Origin: Mucilaginibacter sp. MD40
GTDB lineage: Bacteria; Bacteroidota; Bacteroidia; Sphingobacteriales; Sphingobacteriaceae
Reading direction: 5' to 3'
Assembly: GCF_002288635.1 (NCBI RefSeq)
Contig: NZ_NRSW01000001.1
Location: forward strand, 1,828,548-1,892,547
DNA: 64,000 nt
The translations under genes were made by a program, and so were the position numbers. This document shows, piece by piece, positions 40,382 to 49,417 of this stretch; the first letter of the stretch is position 1; the number at the start of each line of letters is the position of its first letter. Under the pieces are notes generated by a model. It saw only the letters and a program-made list of their open reading frames with translations. It made no database searches and was not told the origin of the DNA.

Positions 40382-41896
40382 ATGCGCAAATACCTGTTTT
40401 TGCTGTCTTTTGCAGTCGCTCCCGCTTTTGCCCAGTATCAACCCGCGAAGTTTACTGATGCCGACCGGCTCAGGAAAATTGAGGCCACTTTCCCGGTTAT
40501 CGATAGCGTTTATAAACAACAGGCCGAAGCCATGCACATACCCGGCCTGGCCTATGGTATAGTAGTAGATGGTAAACTGATACACACAGGGAATACCGGG
40601 TATACCGATATCAGTAGCAAAACGCCCGTAGCCTCACAGTCTGATTTTCGCATAGCATCTATGACCAAGAGTTTTACGGCCATGGCCATCCTCAAACTGC
40701 GCGACGAGGGTAAACTGAAGCTTGACGATCCGGCATATGTGTATATCCCCGAAATGCGTAATAACCGGTATTTGACCAAAGATGCCGCCCCCGTAACCAT
40801 CCGCCACCTGCTTACGCACTCGGCCGGTTACCCCGAAGATAACCCCTGGGGCGACAGGCAACTGGCCGTTACCGATGCCGAACTCATAGCTATTTACAAG
40901 AAGGGCGTTTCTTTCTCGCATAACCCCGGGCAGGGGTACGAGTACAGTAACCTCGGTTTTGCCACCCTGGGTTATATCATCAAAAAAGTAAGCGGTAAAA
41001 CTTACCAGCAATATATCAATGAGTACATTCTTAAACCGCTGGGCATGACCCATACTTACTGGGAATACACTGCGGTGCCCAAGGATAAACTTGCCTATGG
41101 CTATCGCTGGCTGGATGGGAAGTGGGTAAAGCAACCGCTGCTGCATGATGGCGCTTACGGCGCCATGGGCGGCTTGATCACTACCATAGAAGATTTTAGT
41201 AAATATATGGCCCTGCACATGGATGCCTGGCCTCCGCGCGACGATGCGGAGAAAGGGCCCATCAAACGAAGCTCTATCCGTGAGATGCATTACCCCTGGG
41301 ATGTTAGCTATCTTAATCAGTACTCATTAAACCCATCAAAGCCTTGTGCTTCGGTTTCGGCTTATGCTTACGGTTTACGTTGGGCTAAAGATTGCGAAGG
41401 TCGAGTATTTGTTGGCCATACCGGTGGCTTGCCCGGCTTTGGCAGCCAGTGGAACATGATGCCTGATTATGGCGTAGGTGTAGTATGTTTTGCCAATTTA
41501 ACGTACGCAAACGCGGGCAAACTCAATAACATGGTGCTGGATACCTTGCTTAAACTATCCAACATCCAACCGCGCAAACTGCCGCCATCAAAAATACTTA
41601 CCCAACGCCGGGATGAACTGGTGAAGCTACTGCCTAATTGGAGCAACGCGCAAGCCACCGGCATTTTCGCTGATAACTTTTTTATGGATTACTTCCCTGA
41701 TAAGTTAAAGGCGGAAGCAACGGATATATTTACTAAGGCCGGTAAAATTGTGCGTGTGGGAGAGGTGGTGCCCGAAAATAACCTGCGCGGCTATTTTATA
41801 CTCACCGGCGAGAAAGGCAAGGTAAAAGTATCATTCACACTTACGCCCGAGAACCCGCCGCTGATACAGGAGTACCATATAGGGTTGGTGGAGTAG
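40382..41896 (+). CDS. Secreted serine hydrolase of the class C beta-lactamase/AmpH family
   Basis: This 504-aa protein has a signal peptide (residues 1-17, ending AFA). The beta-lactamase-type catalytic motifs are Ser-x-x-Lys (SMTKSF, near residue 98), YSN (EYSNLGFAT, near 182) and HTG (GHTGGLPGF, near 343). A C-terminal domain of about 130 residues follows. The family includes penicillin-binding esterases, D-aminopeptidases and cell-wall hydrolases as well as beta-lactamases, so resistance should not be assumed. It stands alone, with a REP-like element downstream. Confidence 0.88.
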   Translation: MRKYLFLLSFAVAPAFAQYQPAKFTDADRLRKIEATFPVIDSVYKQQAEAMHIPGLAYGIVVDGKLIHTGNTGYTDISSKTPVASQSDFRIASMTKSFTAMAILKLRDEGKLKLDDPAYVYIPEMRNNRYLTKDAAPVTIRHLLTHSAGYPEDNPWGDRQLAVTDAELIAIYKKGVSFSHNPGQGYEYSNLGFATLGYIIKKVSGKTYQQYINEYILKPLGMTHTYWEYTAVPKDKLAYGYRWLDGKWVKQPLLHDGAYGAMGGLITTIEDFSKYMALHMDAWPPRDDAEKGPIKRSSIREMHYPWDVSYLNQYSLNPSKPCASVSAYAYGLRWAKDCEGRVFVGHTGGLPGFGSQWNMMPDYGVGVVCFANLTYANAGKLNNMVLDTLLKLSNIQPRKLPPSKILTQRRDELVKLLPNWSNAQATGIFADNFFMDYFPDKLKAEATDIFTKAGKIVRVGEVVPENNLRGYFILTGEKGKVKVSFTLTPENPPLIQEYHIGLVE

Positions 41897-41935
41897 AAAC
41901 TGGATTTATGGGGTTAAGAAATGGTATGTTTCTGG

Positions 41936-42010
41936 CATTATGAGCGAGAGCGAAGAATCTAATGTAAGCTATTCAAGTAGTAGATTAGATGCTTCGTTCC
42001 TCAGCATGAC
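41936..42010 (-). repeat. REP-like element, inverse of the copy at 51776
   Basis: On the minus strand it begins GTCATGCTGAGGAACGAAGC and ends with a second AGATTCTTCGCT-type arm. These ends match the element at 51776-51851; the central loops differ. Confidence 0.75.
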
Positions 42011-42191
42011 AAACATTAATTAGTGTATTGTGATAAACTTAACGCAACCCAATAATGCGACATAGTGTAACGTGCGGGTGTACAAGCACTGCAATAGCAT
42101 TAACGTTATAGCGCGTTACCAAGTCGCGACTTTTATTGATATATTGTTATTTAAATTGGCATCAATGAGCTCGCTGCCGCTCGGTTCTTTG

Positions 42192-42222
42192 GTTACTTTC
42201 TTTTGAGAGAAAAGAAAGTAAC
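42192..42222. repeat. Perfect 13-bp inverted repeat upstream of msrB
   Basis: GTTACTTTCTTTT (42192-42204) pairs exactly with AAAAGAAAGTAAC (42210-42222) across a 5-base loop (GAGAG). There is no T run after it, so a terminator role is doubtful. Confidence 0.8.
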
Positions 42223-42435
42223 ATCCACTGCCGACCCAAGTAACCACTGCTAATCCTAACGAAGAACCTGTGAAACTGCCAGGCTATCGCTCGAGATAAT
42301 GCTTGAATAAATTCCCTCCGTCAACCCTTTGTAAACATCTCTTTACCAAACAATCTTAGGGAGGCGTTTGTCGTATATTTATGTATGAAAGCATAACGCT
42401 TTTACTTAATACAATTCATTTATTTATTAGATACT

Positions 42436-42810
42436 ATGGCATACAACCAGCTCACCCCCGAAGAAGAGTACGTAATACTGCATAAAGGAACCGAAAGGCC
42501 GTTTACCGGAGATCTGCTAAACAATAAGGCCCAGGGTGTATACGTTTGCAAACGCTGTGATACGCCGCTATACAAGTCGGAAGATAAGTTTGAATCATTT
42601 TGCGGCTGGCCCAGCTTTGATGATGAGATACCCGGCGCCGTTAAAAGGGTAACCGATGCCGACGGGCGCCGTACCGAAATACTTTGCGCCAACTGCGGCG
42701 CTCACCTGGGCCACGTTTTTGAGGGCGAGTACATGACCCCTAAAAATACGCGCCATTGCGTCAACTCCATTTCCATGAAATTTGTACCTGTTGACCAATT
42801 GAAAAAATAA
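42436..42810 (+). CDS. msrB: Peptide-methionine (R)-S-oxide reductase
   Basis: This 124-aa enzyme reduces the R form of methionine sulfoxide in proteins. It has both zinc-binding Cys-x-x-Cys pairs (VCKRC and LCANC) and the catalytic cysteine in the [11 protein letters not shown] motif near the C-terminus; GWPSF and GHVF are further family motifs. No signal peptide is present, so it works in the cytoplasm. It is a stand-alone MsrB without a fused MsrA. A terminator follows. Confidence 0.95.
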   Translation: MAYNQLTPEEEYVILHKGTERPFTGDLLNNKAQGVYVCKRCDTPLYKSEDKFESFCGWPSFDDEIPGAVKRVTDADGRRTEILCANCGAHLGHVFEGEYMTPKNTRHCVNSISMKFVPVDQLKK

Positions 42811-42843
42811 GTAAATAAGCTAAACACCGGGACACCAAAAACT

Positions 42844-42880
42844 ATCCCCGCGGTTGTAAAAGCCGGCGGGGATTTTTTCT
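42844..42880 (+). terminator. Hairpin terminator after msrB
   Basis: ATCCCCGC (42844-42851) pairs with GCGGGGAT (42866-42873) and is followed by TTTTTCTTTTT. Confidence 0.82.
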
Positions 42881-43188
42881 TTTTCCACATTATTATTCTG
42901 TTAAGAATTTGAAAATAAATTGTTGTGTTAGGTGGTTCAAAAACCGCGTTTTTAGAGCCCTTTACCTTTGAGTTTTAGGGCTGTTTATAACGTGTGGAAA
43001 TTGCACAAACGCCGATGTATTTTTGTTTTGATAAGCAATATTTTTTGTTGCGATCAGCGTTAAACGGTTGATGTTTAAATGCTTAAAATTTTCAGGTAGA
43101 TACAATAATCCCAATGTCATCTTACCGATTGTGGACAACTTATACGGGATGTTAAAAACTTAGACTATCTCTTAATAGCCTGATGCCC

Positions 43189-43196
43189 TATCTTTG
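43189..43196 (+). promoter_or_regulatory. Bacteroidota -7 element upstream of nrdB
   Basis: TATCTTTG is an exact TAnnTTTG. Transcription should start near 43203, which leaves a leader of about 260 bases before the ATG at 43467. Confidence 0.5.
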
Positions 43197-43344
43197 AATC
43201 ACAAGTTCTTTCAAGGCTATCTGTATTACCGGTAACCTGCCGGCAAAATTTGAAATAAGTCACCTTAAACGTGGCTTAGAACGTGCAACTAAATAACCAG
43301 TTGGAGTAGGGAAAGAGGGGATTGAAATTAAGCGAGTAATATGC

Positions 43345-43374
43345 GCAGGTCGGTACCGACTGCTAAACTTTTTT
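43345..43374 (+). terminator. Possible attenuator hairpin in the nrdB leader
   Basis: GCAGGTCGGTACCGACTGC (43345-43363) folds into a hairpin with one bulged base and is followed, after TAAAC, by six T residues. It lies about 90 bases before the likely nrdB start, where a terminator would block the operon's own expression. Confidence 0.4.
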
Positions 43375-43466
43375 AACTCGCTGTGGTAAACGTGTCTGCC
43401 GTTGGCAAGCAGGTAAAAATTGAAAGAGAACGGACAACGGAGCTATTAAATAATTATAAAGAGGCA

Positions 43467-44438
43467 ATGCAAGAGGAAACCGAATTACTGTTAAAAGAGA
43501 ACAAAGACCGCTTTGTTATCCTGCCGATAAAATACCCGGCGATATGGGAGATGTATAAAAAGTCTGAAGCCAGTTTCTGGACGGCAGAAGAGATAGACCT
43601 TTCTGACGACCTTAAACATTGGGAGAGCTTAAACTCGGGCGAAAGACATTTTATATCGCACGTATTGGCGTTCTTTGCGGCAAGCGACGGTATTGTGAAT
43701 GAGAACCTTGCAGTGAACTTCATGAGCGAAGTGCAGTTGCCAGAGGCGCGTTGTTTTTACGGTTTCCAGATCATGATGGAGAACATCCACTCTGAAACCT
43801 ACGCGTTGCTGATAGATACTTACATCAAAGATCCGGTTGAGAAAGACCGCCTGTTCCATGCCATTGAAACCGTGCCTTGCGTAGGTAAAAAGGCAGAATG
43901 GGCGCTTCGCTGGATAAATAACGGAACTTTTGCAGAGCGTTTGGTAGCGTTTGCCGCGGTAGAAGGTATCTTCTTCTCAGGTAGTTTCTGCTCTATCTTC
44001 TGGTTAAAGAAACGTGGTTTAATGCCGGGTTTAACCTTTAGTAATGAGTTGATCTCCCGCGACGAAGGCTCACATTGTGAGTTTGCCTGTTTGCTTTATA
44101 GCATGCTGGACAACAAACTTAGTAAAGAGGCCGCTACAGCCATTATTACCGATGCCGTAGAAATTGAAAAAGAATTTGTGACCGATGCCTTGCCGGTTAA
44201 CCTGATAGGGATGAACGCCAAACTGATGCAGCAATACATTGAGTTTGTTGCCGACAGATGGCTGGTTGAATTGGGTTACGATAAAGTATACAACGCAACC
44301 AATCCGTTTGATTTTATGGAGATGATCAGCTTGCAGGGTAAAACCAACTTCTTTGAAAAACGCGTTGGCGACTATCAAAAAAGCGGCGTAATGAATAGCG
44401 CCGAAAGCAAATCATTCTCCTTGGATGAAGACTTTTGA
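43467..44438 (+). CDS. nrdB: Class Ia ribonucleotide reductase beta subunit
   Basis: This protein is 323 aa from the ATG at 43467, preceded by AAAGAGG. A GTG at 43383 would add 28 residues outside the family and lies only 8 bases from the attenuator-like T run. Di-iron ligands by alignment to E. coli NrdB are Asp74, Glu105 and His108, with the second set in EGIFFSGSF and DEGSHCEF. The radical tyrosine is Tyr112, four residues after His108 as in E. coli (H118/Y122), so this is a tyrosyl-radical enzyme. It pairs with nrdA downstream, separated by an inserted IVP gene. Confidence 0.95.
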   Translation: MQEETELLLKENKDRFVILPIKYPAIWEMYKKSEASFWTAEEIDLSDDLKHWESLNSGERHFISHVLAFFAASDGIVNENLAVNFMSEVQLPEARCFYGFQIMMENIHSETYALLIDTYIKDPVEKDRLFHAIETVPCVGKKAEWALRWINNGTFAERLVAFAAVEGIFFSGSFCSIFWLKKRGLMPGLTFSNELISRDEGSHCEFACLLYSMLDNKLSKEAATAIITDAVEIEKEFVTDALPVNLIGMNAKLMQQYIEFVADRWLVELGYDKVYNATNPFDFMEMISLQGKTNFFEKRVGDYQKSGVMNSAESKSFSLDEDF

Positions 44439-44440
44439 TT

Positions 44441-44470
44441 GGTGAGTAGGCAATAGTCAATGGTGAGTAG
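44441..44470 (+). repeat. GGTGAGTAG repeats left of the IVP gene
   Basis: GGTGAGTAGG (44441-44450) and AATGGTGAGTAG (44459-44470) lie between the nrdB stop and the IVP start. The second is a perfect inverted match to 44865-44876. Confidence 0.8.
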
Positions 44471-44482
44471 GAAACAGCGATA

Positions 44483-44845
44483 ATGTTTTTACAATTAGGG
44501 CATACAAAGTTAGATGCGTACCAAATAACAAGGCAATTTGTAAAAGAATGTTATTTAGCTGTAAACCAGTTTCCCATTGAAGACAAATACATACTAACAC
44601 AACAAATAAAACGGGCTGCCCTATCTGTTCATTTAAATTTAGCAGAAGGTAGTTCGAGGAAATCTGATCTGGAAAGGAAGAGATTTTACGAGATAGCAAG
44701 AGGATCGATCATTGAGATCGATGCGGCGCTGGATATAGCATCAGATTTGGGTTACTGTACAGTAGAACAACTGAACAAATTGGGTGAGAAGCTCATCCAA
44801 TGTTTTAAATATCTAAGCGCTTTGATAAACAAATTAAGTATATAA
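44483..44845 (+). CDS. Four-helix-bundle protein of the 23S rRNA intervening-sequence (IVP/S23) family
   Basis: This 120-aa protein is helical throughout, with the family's order: YQITRQFVKECY (helix 1), QIKRAALSVHLNLAEGSSR (helix 2; the Asn-x-Ala-Glu-Gly-x-x-Arg signature), FYEIARGSIIEIDAALDIA (helix 3) and a final hydrophobic helix. Such proteins were first found in 23S rRNA intervening sequences; the related Avd protein serves diversity-generating retroelements. No rRNA or reverse transcriptase is here. It sits between nrdB and nrdA, flanked by 12-bp inverted repeats, which suggests it arrived as a unit. Function is unknown. Confidence 0.85.
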   Translation: MFLQLGHTKLDAYQITRQFVKECYLAVNQFPIEDKYILTQQIKRAALSVHLNLAEGSSRKSDLERKRFYEIARGSIIEIDAALDIASDLGYCTVEQLNKLGEKLIQCFKYLSALINKLSI

Positions 44846-44860
44846 CAAGAGGACAAATAA

Positions 44861-44888
44861 TTCACTACTCACCATTCACATTTCACCA
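44861..44888 (-). repeat. CTACTCACC repeats right of the IVP gene
   Basis: CTACTCACCATT (44865-44876) is the exact inverted partner of 44459-44470; ATTTCACC follows. It ends just before the nrdA start. Confidence 0.8.
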
Positions 44889-44890
44889 AT

Positions 44891-47266
44891 ATGTTTGTAG
44901 TAAAAAGAGACGGCAGAAAAGAGTCGGTTAAATTCGACAAGATCACAGCACGCATTGAGAAGCTGTGCTACGGGTTCAACCTGGTTGACCCGATTGATGT
45001 GGCAAAAAAAGTAATTGAGGGTTTATTTGATGGTGTTACCACCTCCGAGCTGGATAACCTTGCAGCTGAGACAGCGGCGTCGTTAACCACCAAACACCCT
45101 GATTATGCTTTGCTGGCATCGCGTATCGCGGTATCCAACCTGCATAAAAACACTACCAAGTCGTTCTCTGAAACCATGAAACGCCTTTATGAGTACGTTG
45201 ACCCTAAAACAGGCAAAAGCGCTGCTCTGCTGGCCGATGATGTATACGAGATCATCCAGGCAAATGCCGACATACTGGATAGCAGCATCATTTATGACCG
45301 CGACTTCGGTTTTGATTACTTCGGTTTCAAAACCCTTGAAAAATCATACCTGTTAAAGCTGGATGGTAAAATTGCCGAACGCCCTCAGCACCTGTTTATG
45401 CGCGTATCTGTTGGTATCCACAAAGAAGATATCGAAAGCGCCATCAAAACCTACAACCTGATGAGCGAACGCTGGTTTACGCACGCAACGCCTACTTTAT
45501 TTAACGCCGGTACTCCAAAACCTCAAATGTCATCATGCTTCCTGTTAACCATGAAGGATGACAGCATCGAAGGTATCTATGATACGCTAAAACAAACTGC
45601 CAAAATATCACAAAGCGCGGGTGGTATTGGCCTGAGCATACACAACGTGCGTGCGACCGGTTCATACATCAGTGGCACAAACGGTACCAGCAACGGTATT
45701 ATCCCAATGCTGCGTGTGTTTAATGATACCGCCCGTTATGTTGACCAGGGTGGCGGTAAGCGTAAAGGTGCTTTCGCTATCTATTTAGAGCCTTGGCATG
45801 CAGATATCTTCGAGTTCCTGGATCTGCGTAAGAACCACGGTAAAGAAGAAATGCGCGCACGTGACCTGTTTTATGCCCTTTGGGTATCAGACCTGTTCAT
45901 GAAACGCGTTGAGGCTAATGAGGACTGGAGCCTGTTCTGCCCGCACGAAGCACCAGGTTTAGCTGATTGCTTTGGTGCCGAGTTTGAAGAATTATACACC
46001 AAATACGAAAGAGAAGGCCGCGCACGCAAAACCATTAAAGCGCAGGAGCTTTGGTTTGCCGTGTTAGATTCACAGGTGGAAACCGGTACGCCTTACTTGT
46101 TGTATAAAGATGCCGCTAACGGTAAATCAAACCAGCAAAACCTGGGTACCATCAAGAGTTCAAACTTATGTACCGAAATTATCGAGTACACCTCTGCCGA
46201 TGAAGTTGCGGTTTGTAACCTGGCTTCATTAGCATTGCCACGTTTTGTTATCGATGGTAAGTTTGATCACCAGAAATTATATGATGTTACTTATCAGGCA
46301 ACTTTGAACCTGAATAAGATCATTGATCATAACTTCTACCCGGTGGTAGAGGCAGAGCGTTCAAACCTGCGCCACCGTCCAGTTGGTTTGGGTGTGCAAG
46401 GTTTGGCTGATGCTTTTATCCTGCTGCGTTTACCTTTTGAGAGCGACGAAGCAAAACAACTGAACAAAGAAATATTCGAGACCATTTACTTTGCTTCCAT
46501 GACCGCTTCTAAGGACCTGGCTATAAAAGACGGCCCGTATGAAACGTTCAAAGGTTCACCACTGTCTCAAGGTAAATTCCAGTTCGACCTGTGGGATGTT
46601 AAACCGGCAAGCGACCGTTGGGATTGGGAAAACCTGCGTTTGGATGTAATGAACCACGGTGTACGTAACTCATTATTAGTTGCGCCAATGCCTACAGCTT
46701 CAACCTCACAAATTTTGGGTAATAACGAGTGTTTTGAACCATATACTTCAAACATTTACACCCGCCGTGTATTAAGCGGAGAGTTTGTGATAGTGAACAA
46801 ACACTTGTTGAGAGACCTGGTTGACCTTGGCTTATGGAATAACACCATGAAAGACAGGATCATTGCAGCGAACGGTTCTATCCAGGATATCGCGGAGATA
46901 CCTGCCGATATCAAAGAACTGTACAAAACCGTATGGGAAATTAAGATGCGTAACATTATAGATATGGCAGCCGACAGGGGTGCTTATATCTGCCAGTCGC
47001 AGTCGCTTAACCTGTTCATTAACTCGCCAAACGCGTCTAAATTAACTTCAATGCACTTCTACGCATGGAAGAAAGGCCTTAAAACAGGTATGTATTACCT
47101 GCGTACACAGGCAGCATCGCAAGCGGTTAAGTTTACAGTAGAGAACCAGGGCGGTAAAAACATGGAAGCCGTTATACCGGAAGTTGTTGGTAATACCAGC
47201 GAAGAGGAAATGCCGGCAGGCCCAACCTGTTCAATGGAAGAAGGTTGCGTTACCTGCTCTGCATAA
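44891..47266 (+). CDS. nrdA: Class Ia ribonucleotide reductase alpha subunit
   Basis: This 791-aa catalytic subunit reduces ribonucleoside diphosphates to deoxy forms. The N-terminal ATP-cone (about residues 1-90, [16 protein letters not shown]) gives overall activity control by ATP/dATP. Active-site cysteines are in [14 protein letters not shown] and NNECFEPY, and the C-terminal redox pair is GCVTCSA. It works with NrdB; the two genes are split by the IVP insert, so co-transcription across 452 bases is likely but not shown. A hairpin terminator follows at 47302. Confidence 0.96.
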   Translation: MFVVKRDGRKESVKFDKITARIEKLCYGFNLVDPIDVAKKVIEGLFDGVTTSELDNLAAETAASLTTKHPDYALLASRIAVSNLHKNTTKSFSETMKRLYEYVDPKTGKSAALLADDVYEIIQANADILDSSIIYDRDFGFDYFGFKTLEKSYLLKLDGKIAERPQHLFMRVSVGIHKEDIESAIKTYNLMSERWFTHATPTLFNAGTPKPQMSSCFLLTMKDDSIEGIYDTLKQTAKISQSAGGIGLSIHNVRATGSYISGTNGTSNGIIPMLRVFNDTARYVDQGGGKRKGAFAIYLEPWHADIFEFLDLRKNHGKEEMRARDLFYALWVSDLFMKRVEANEDWSLFCPHEAPGLADCFGAEFEELYTKYEREGRARKTIKAQELWFAVLDSQVETGTPYLLYKDAANGKSNQQNLGTIKSSNLCTEIIEYTSADEVAVCNLASLALPRFVIDGKFDHQKLYDVTYQATLNLNKIIDHNFYPVVEAERSNLRHRPVGLGVQGLADAFILLRLPFESDEAKQLNKEIFETIYFASMTASKDLAIKDGPYETFKGSPLSQGKFQFDLWDVKPASDRWDWENLRLDVMNHGVRNSLLVAPMPTASTSQILGNNECFEPYTSNIYTRRVLSGEFVIVNKHLLRDLVDLGLWNNTMKDRIIAANGSIQDIAEIPADIKELYKTVWEIKMRNIIDMAADRGAYICQSQSLNLFINSPNASKLTSMHFYAWKKGLKTGMYYLRTQAASQAVKFTVENQGGKNMEAVIPEVVGNTSEEEMPAGPTCSMEEGCVTCSA

Positions 47267-47301
47267 TTTCGCCTAATTTCAGTCGATAGAAAATAGTCCA
47301 T

Positions 47302-47336
47302 AGACCATAGTCATTTATAATGGCTATGGTCTTTTT
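47302..47336 (+). terminator. Terminator after nrdA made of CCATAG repeats
   Basis: AGACCATAG (47302-47310) pairs with CTATGGTCT (47324-47332), followed by TTTTT. The arms belong to the CCATAG repeat family, so a repeat appears to serve as terminator. Confidence 0.7.
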
Positions 47337-47391
47337 ACGTTTAGGTGATAGGGTTTTAACCTTATTGTTTTATCATTGTCTATAGTTCATG

Positions 47392-47432
47392 GTCAATAGA
47401 CCATAGCTTTTTTCTTACTATGGTCTATTGAC
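47392..47432. repeat. 15-bp inverted repeat of the CCATAG family
   Basis: GTCAATAGACCATAG (47392-47406) and its exact complement (47418-47432) enclose an 11-base T-rich loop. It lies just before the CWC gene. A related sequence lies at 52853-52888. Confidence 0.8.
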
Positions 47433-47452
47433 TATTAACCATTAGCTCAAGC

Positions 47453-47659
47453 ATGCTCACCTCCGCCAAACACGAGATCATCCATTGCGAACGCTGTAGC
47501 AAGCCGTTTGAGTGCAAGGCTAATGCCTACACCAAATGCCAGTGCAGTACGGTGCAGCTTACCATTAATGAGGTGCAGTATGTAAGCGAACTGTATGATG
47601 GCTGCCTGTGTGCCAACTGCTTACTGGAGTTGCAGAAAGAGTATCAGGAAAGTTTGTAG
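47453..47659 (+). CDS. Cysteine-rich CWC-family protein
   Basis: This 68-aa protein has eight cysteines arranged as CxxC (CERC), CKANAYTKCQC and CLCANC, the pattern of the cysteine-rich CWC family, and probably binds zinc. No function is established. No signal peptide is present. The start at 47453 is an ATG 20 bases after the inverted repeat. Its 3' end overlaps an out-of-frame upstream extension of the next gene, which is not used. Confidence 0.8.
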   Translation: MLTSAKHEIIHCERCSKPFECKANAYTKCQCSTVQLTINEVQYVSELYDGCLCANCLLELQKEYQESL

Positions 47660-47739
47660 AAATTTTTTTTCTCTTTTGTAAAATCCACATTTTCATTATT
47701 TTCGGGCAACAAATAAAAAAGCTATTCTTTATCACAACC

Positions 47740-48480
47740 ATGTGCTTTTATCCCCCACGCGTTCCCCTGTTACGGGTTTGCCTTGCCTTTTTGGTTTTAA
47801 CAGCAATTTTTTCATCAATGGCCACTGCGCAAAGCCGCAGAACACAAGGCATAGGTGCCGATGGCGATATGCTTAGCGGCAGCAACCACAGCAGTAGCAG
47901 CAGTTTTGTACGCGAGGATGGATGGATGCTGGCCTTAACCGGCGGCTACGAAAGCCCCGACAAAAACCTGCGTGATATCTACAAGGCTACTCCTGTATTT
48001 GGCCTTACCCTTACCAGGGCTAAAAATCACTGGCTGTTTTCGGGAAGTGTGGATTACCGCTCTTACCAGCCCAAGCAATCAACCTTTGTTGTAAACGACG
48101 ATTATTTAGGTACCTACAACGTGTCATACAGTAACTTCAGGGGCATAGGTTTATACGCCGGTGTAGCGTATGACCTGCAGGTGAACGATATATTTGATGC
48201 TTACTTAGGTGCCAATATAGGCTCGGTGTTTATTAAAGAAATCAGCGATATGCAGTTTGCCGACGGCAGTGCCGAAAGGATCGAACTGAAAAACTCACTT
48301 AATTACCTGGGGCCAAAGCTGGGTTTAAATTTCGCGGCGGGTACTAATCTGGGTATCGGGGTAGAGGGCCGCTATGGCTTAAATGTTACCGGTTTTAATT
48401 CCAACACCCGTACCGGTACTGAGGTGTATAAGGGTTTCAGCGCGGCATCGGCCAACCTGGTGCTTACCTATTACTTTTAA
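47740..48480 (+). CDS. Outer-membrane beta-barrel protein
   Basis: This protein is 246 aa from the ATG at 47740; the frame is open from 47608, but that part overlaps the CWC gene and only this start gives a signal peptide (residues about 10-34, ending TATA). The mature part has a serine-rich stretch, then alternating aromatic and polar residues typical of an outer-membrane barrel, with repeated Gly-Gly-Tyr/Gly-Leu strands, and ends in aromatic Tyr-Phe (LTYYF), the usual barrel insertion signal. Ligand and role are unknown. Confidence 0.75.
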   Translation: MCFYPPRVPLLRVCLAFLVLTAIFSSMATAQSRRTQGIGADGDMLSGSNHSSSSSFVREDGWMLALTGGYESPDKNLRDIYKATPVFGLTLTRAKNHWLFSGSVDYRSYQPKQSTFVVNDDYLGTYNVSYSNFRGIGLYAGVAYDLQVNDIFDAYLGANIGSVFIKEISDMQFADGSAERIELKNSLNYLGPKLGLNFAAGTNLGIGVEGRYGLNVTGFNSNTRTGTEVYKGFSAASANLVLTYYF

Positions 48481-48573
48481 ACGGATTTAGTCCGTTTAGC
48501 GCGCGGCGAATACCCTTTTCGCGTTTCGCACATTATCCCTATCTTCACGCACGCAAAAAATCATACTTAAATT

Positions 48574-49317
48574 ATGAAATTGTTAGAAGGAAAAACCGCC
48601 CTGGTAACAGGTGCGTCAAAAGGAATAGGCCGTAAAATTGCCGAGAAATTTGCCGAGCATGGCGCCAATGTAGCTTTTACCTATTTATCATCGGTAGAAA
48701 AAGGGCAGGCCCTGGAGCAGGAACTGCAAAGCTTTGGCACTAAAGTAAAGGGTTACCGCAGCGATGCCTCTAAATTTGATGAGGCCGAAAAGCTGATCAA
48801 TGATATAGTGGCCGATTTCGGCGCTTTAGATATTGTGGTGAACAACGCCGGTATCACTAAAGATGGCCTGCTGATGCGCATGACCGAAGAGCAGTGGGAT
48901 GAAGTATTGGACGTTAACCTTAAATCCATCTTCAACGTTACCAAAGCCGCCTCAAAGATCATGATGAAAGCCCGCAAAGGAGTTTTCATTAACATGAGTT
49001 CGGTAGTAGGTGTGCAGGGCAATGCCGGACAGGCCAACTACGCGGCTTCAAAAGCGGGTATCATCGGCTTCTCCAAATCGGTAGCCAAAGAATTGGGTTC
49101 GCGTAATATCCGCACCAACGTGGTAGCGCCGGGCTTTATCCGTACGGAAATGACCGATGTGTTAGACCCTAAGGTGGTAGAAGGCTGGGAAGCCAATATC
49201 CCGTTAAAACGTGCCGGTGAGGTTGACGATGTGGCTAATGCCTGCGTTTTCCTGGCATCAGATATGGCAGCTTATATTACAGGACAGGTAATCCCGGTTG
49301 ACGGCGGTATGCTTTAA
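48574..49317 (+). CDS. fabG: 3-oxoacyl-[acyl-carrier-protein] reductase
   Basis: This 247-aa short-chain dehydrogenase has the NADPH-binding TGASKGIGR motif (residues 12-20), the NNAG segment (near 89-92) and the catalytic Ser-Tyr-Lys set in INMSSVVG and YAASKAG (about residues 142, 155 and 159). The close match of these segments to FabG supports the fatty-acid role, but other SDR functions cannot be ruled out from sequence. It stands outside a fab cluster here. A hairpin terminator follows. Confidence 0.88.
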   Translation: MKLLEGKTALVTGASKGIGRKIAEKFAEHGANVAFTYLSSVEKGQALEQELQSFGTKVKGYRSDASKFDEAEKLINDIVADFGALDIVVNNAGITKDGLLMRMTEEQWDEVLDVNLKSIFNVTKAASKIMMKARKGVFINMSSVVGVQGNAGQANYAASKAGIIGFSKSVAKELGSRNIRTNVVAPGFIRTEMTDVLDPKVVEGWEANIPLKRAGEVDDVANACVFLASDMAAYITGQVIPVDGGML

Positions 49318-49340
49318 GCTTAAGTCAAAATTCAAAATTA

Positions 49341-49378
49341 AAAAGTCAAAAGTCGCGGGTGCGGCTTTTGACTTTTTT
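49341..49378 (+). terminator. Hairpin terminator after fabG
   Basis: AAAAGTCAAAAG (49341-49352) pairs with CTTTTGACTTTT (49365-49376), extended inwards by a wobble pair and three GC pairs, with a T run at the end. The arms also read as AAGTCAAAAGTC-type intergenic repeat. Confidence 0.85.
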
Positions 49379-49417
49379 GTTTAAGAACTATCGTAAGCTT
49401 GGCCTGTTTGATTTTTA

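Larger units (their letters stand above)
41897..42435. other. 539-bp gene-free region with a REP-like element and a large hairpin
   Basis: It contains the REP-like element at 41936-42010 and a perfect hairpin at 42192-42222. The remainder shows no open frame with protein-like features and no clear promoter for msrB. Confidence 0.6.
42811..43466 (+). promoter_or_regulatory. nrdB upstream region: terminator, DnaA-like boxes, promoter and long leader
   Basis: This 656-bp stretch holds the msrB terminator, one exact TTTTCCACA (42881-42889), two one-mismatch versions (42994-43002, 43130-43138), an exact -7 element (43189-43196) and then about 264 bases of leader. In the leader are the palindromes TTACCGGTAA (43226-43235), TGCCGGCA (43238-43245) and GTCGGTACCGAC (43349-43360); the last sits in a hairpin followed by six T residues (43369-43374). 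Confidence 0.55.

Noticed and set aside
40382..41896. Beta-lactamase resistance gene
   Set aside because: The catalytic motifs are shared by many esterases and peptidases of the family, and nothing in the sequence or neighbours shows beta-lactam hydrolysis.
43203..43466. Cobalamin riboswitch before nrdB
   Set aside because: The conserved B12-box and core words are not visible, although the leader is structured. A covariance-model search would settle it.
44483..44845. Diversity-generating retroelement accessory (Avd) or 23S rRNA insert
   Set aside because: The fold family fits, but there is no reverse transcriptase, template repeat or rRNA nearby.
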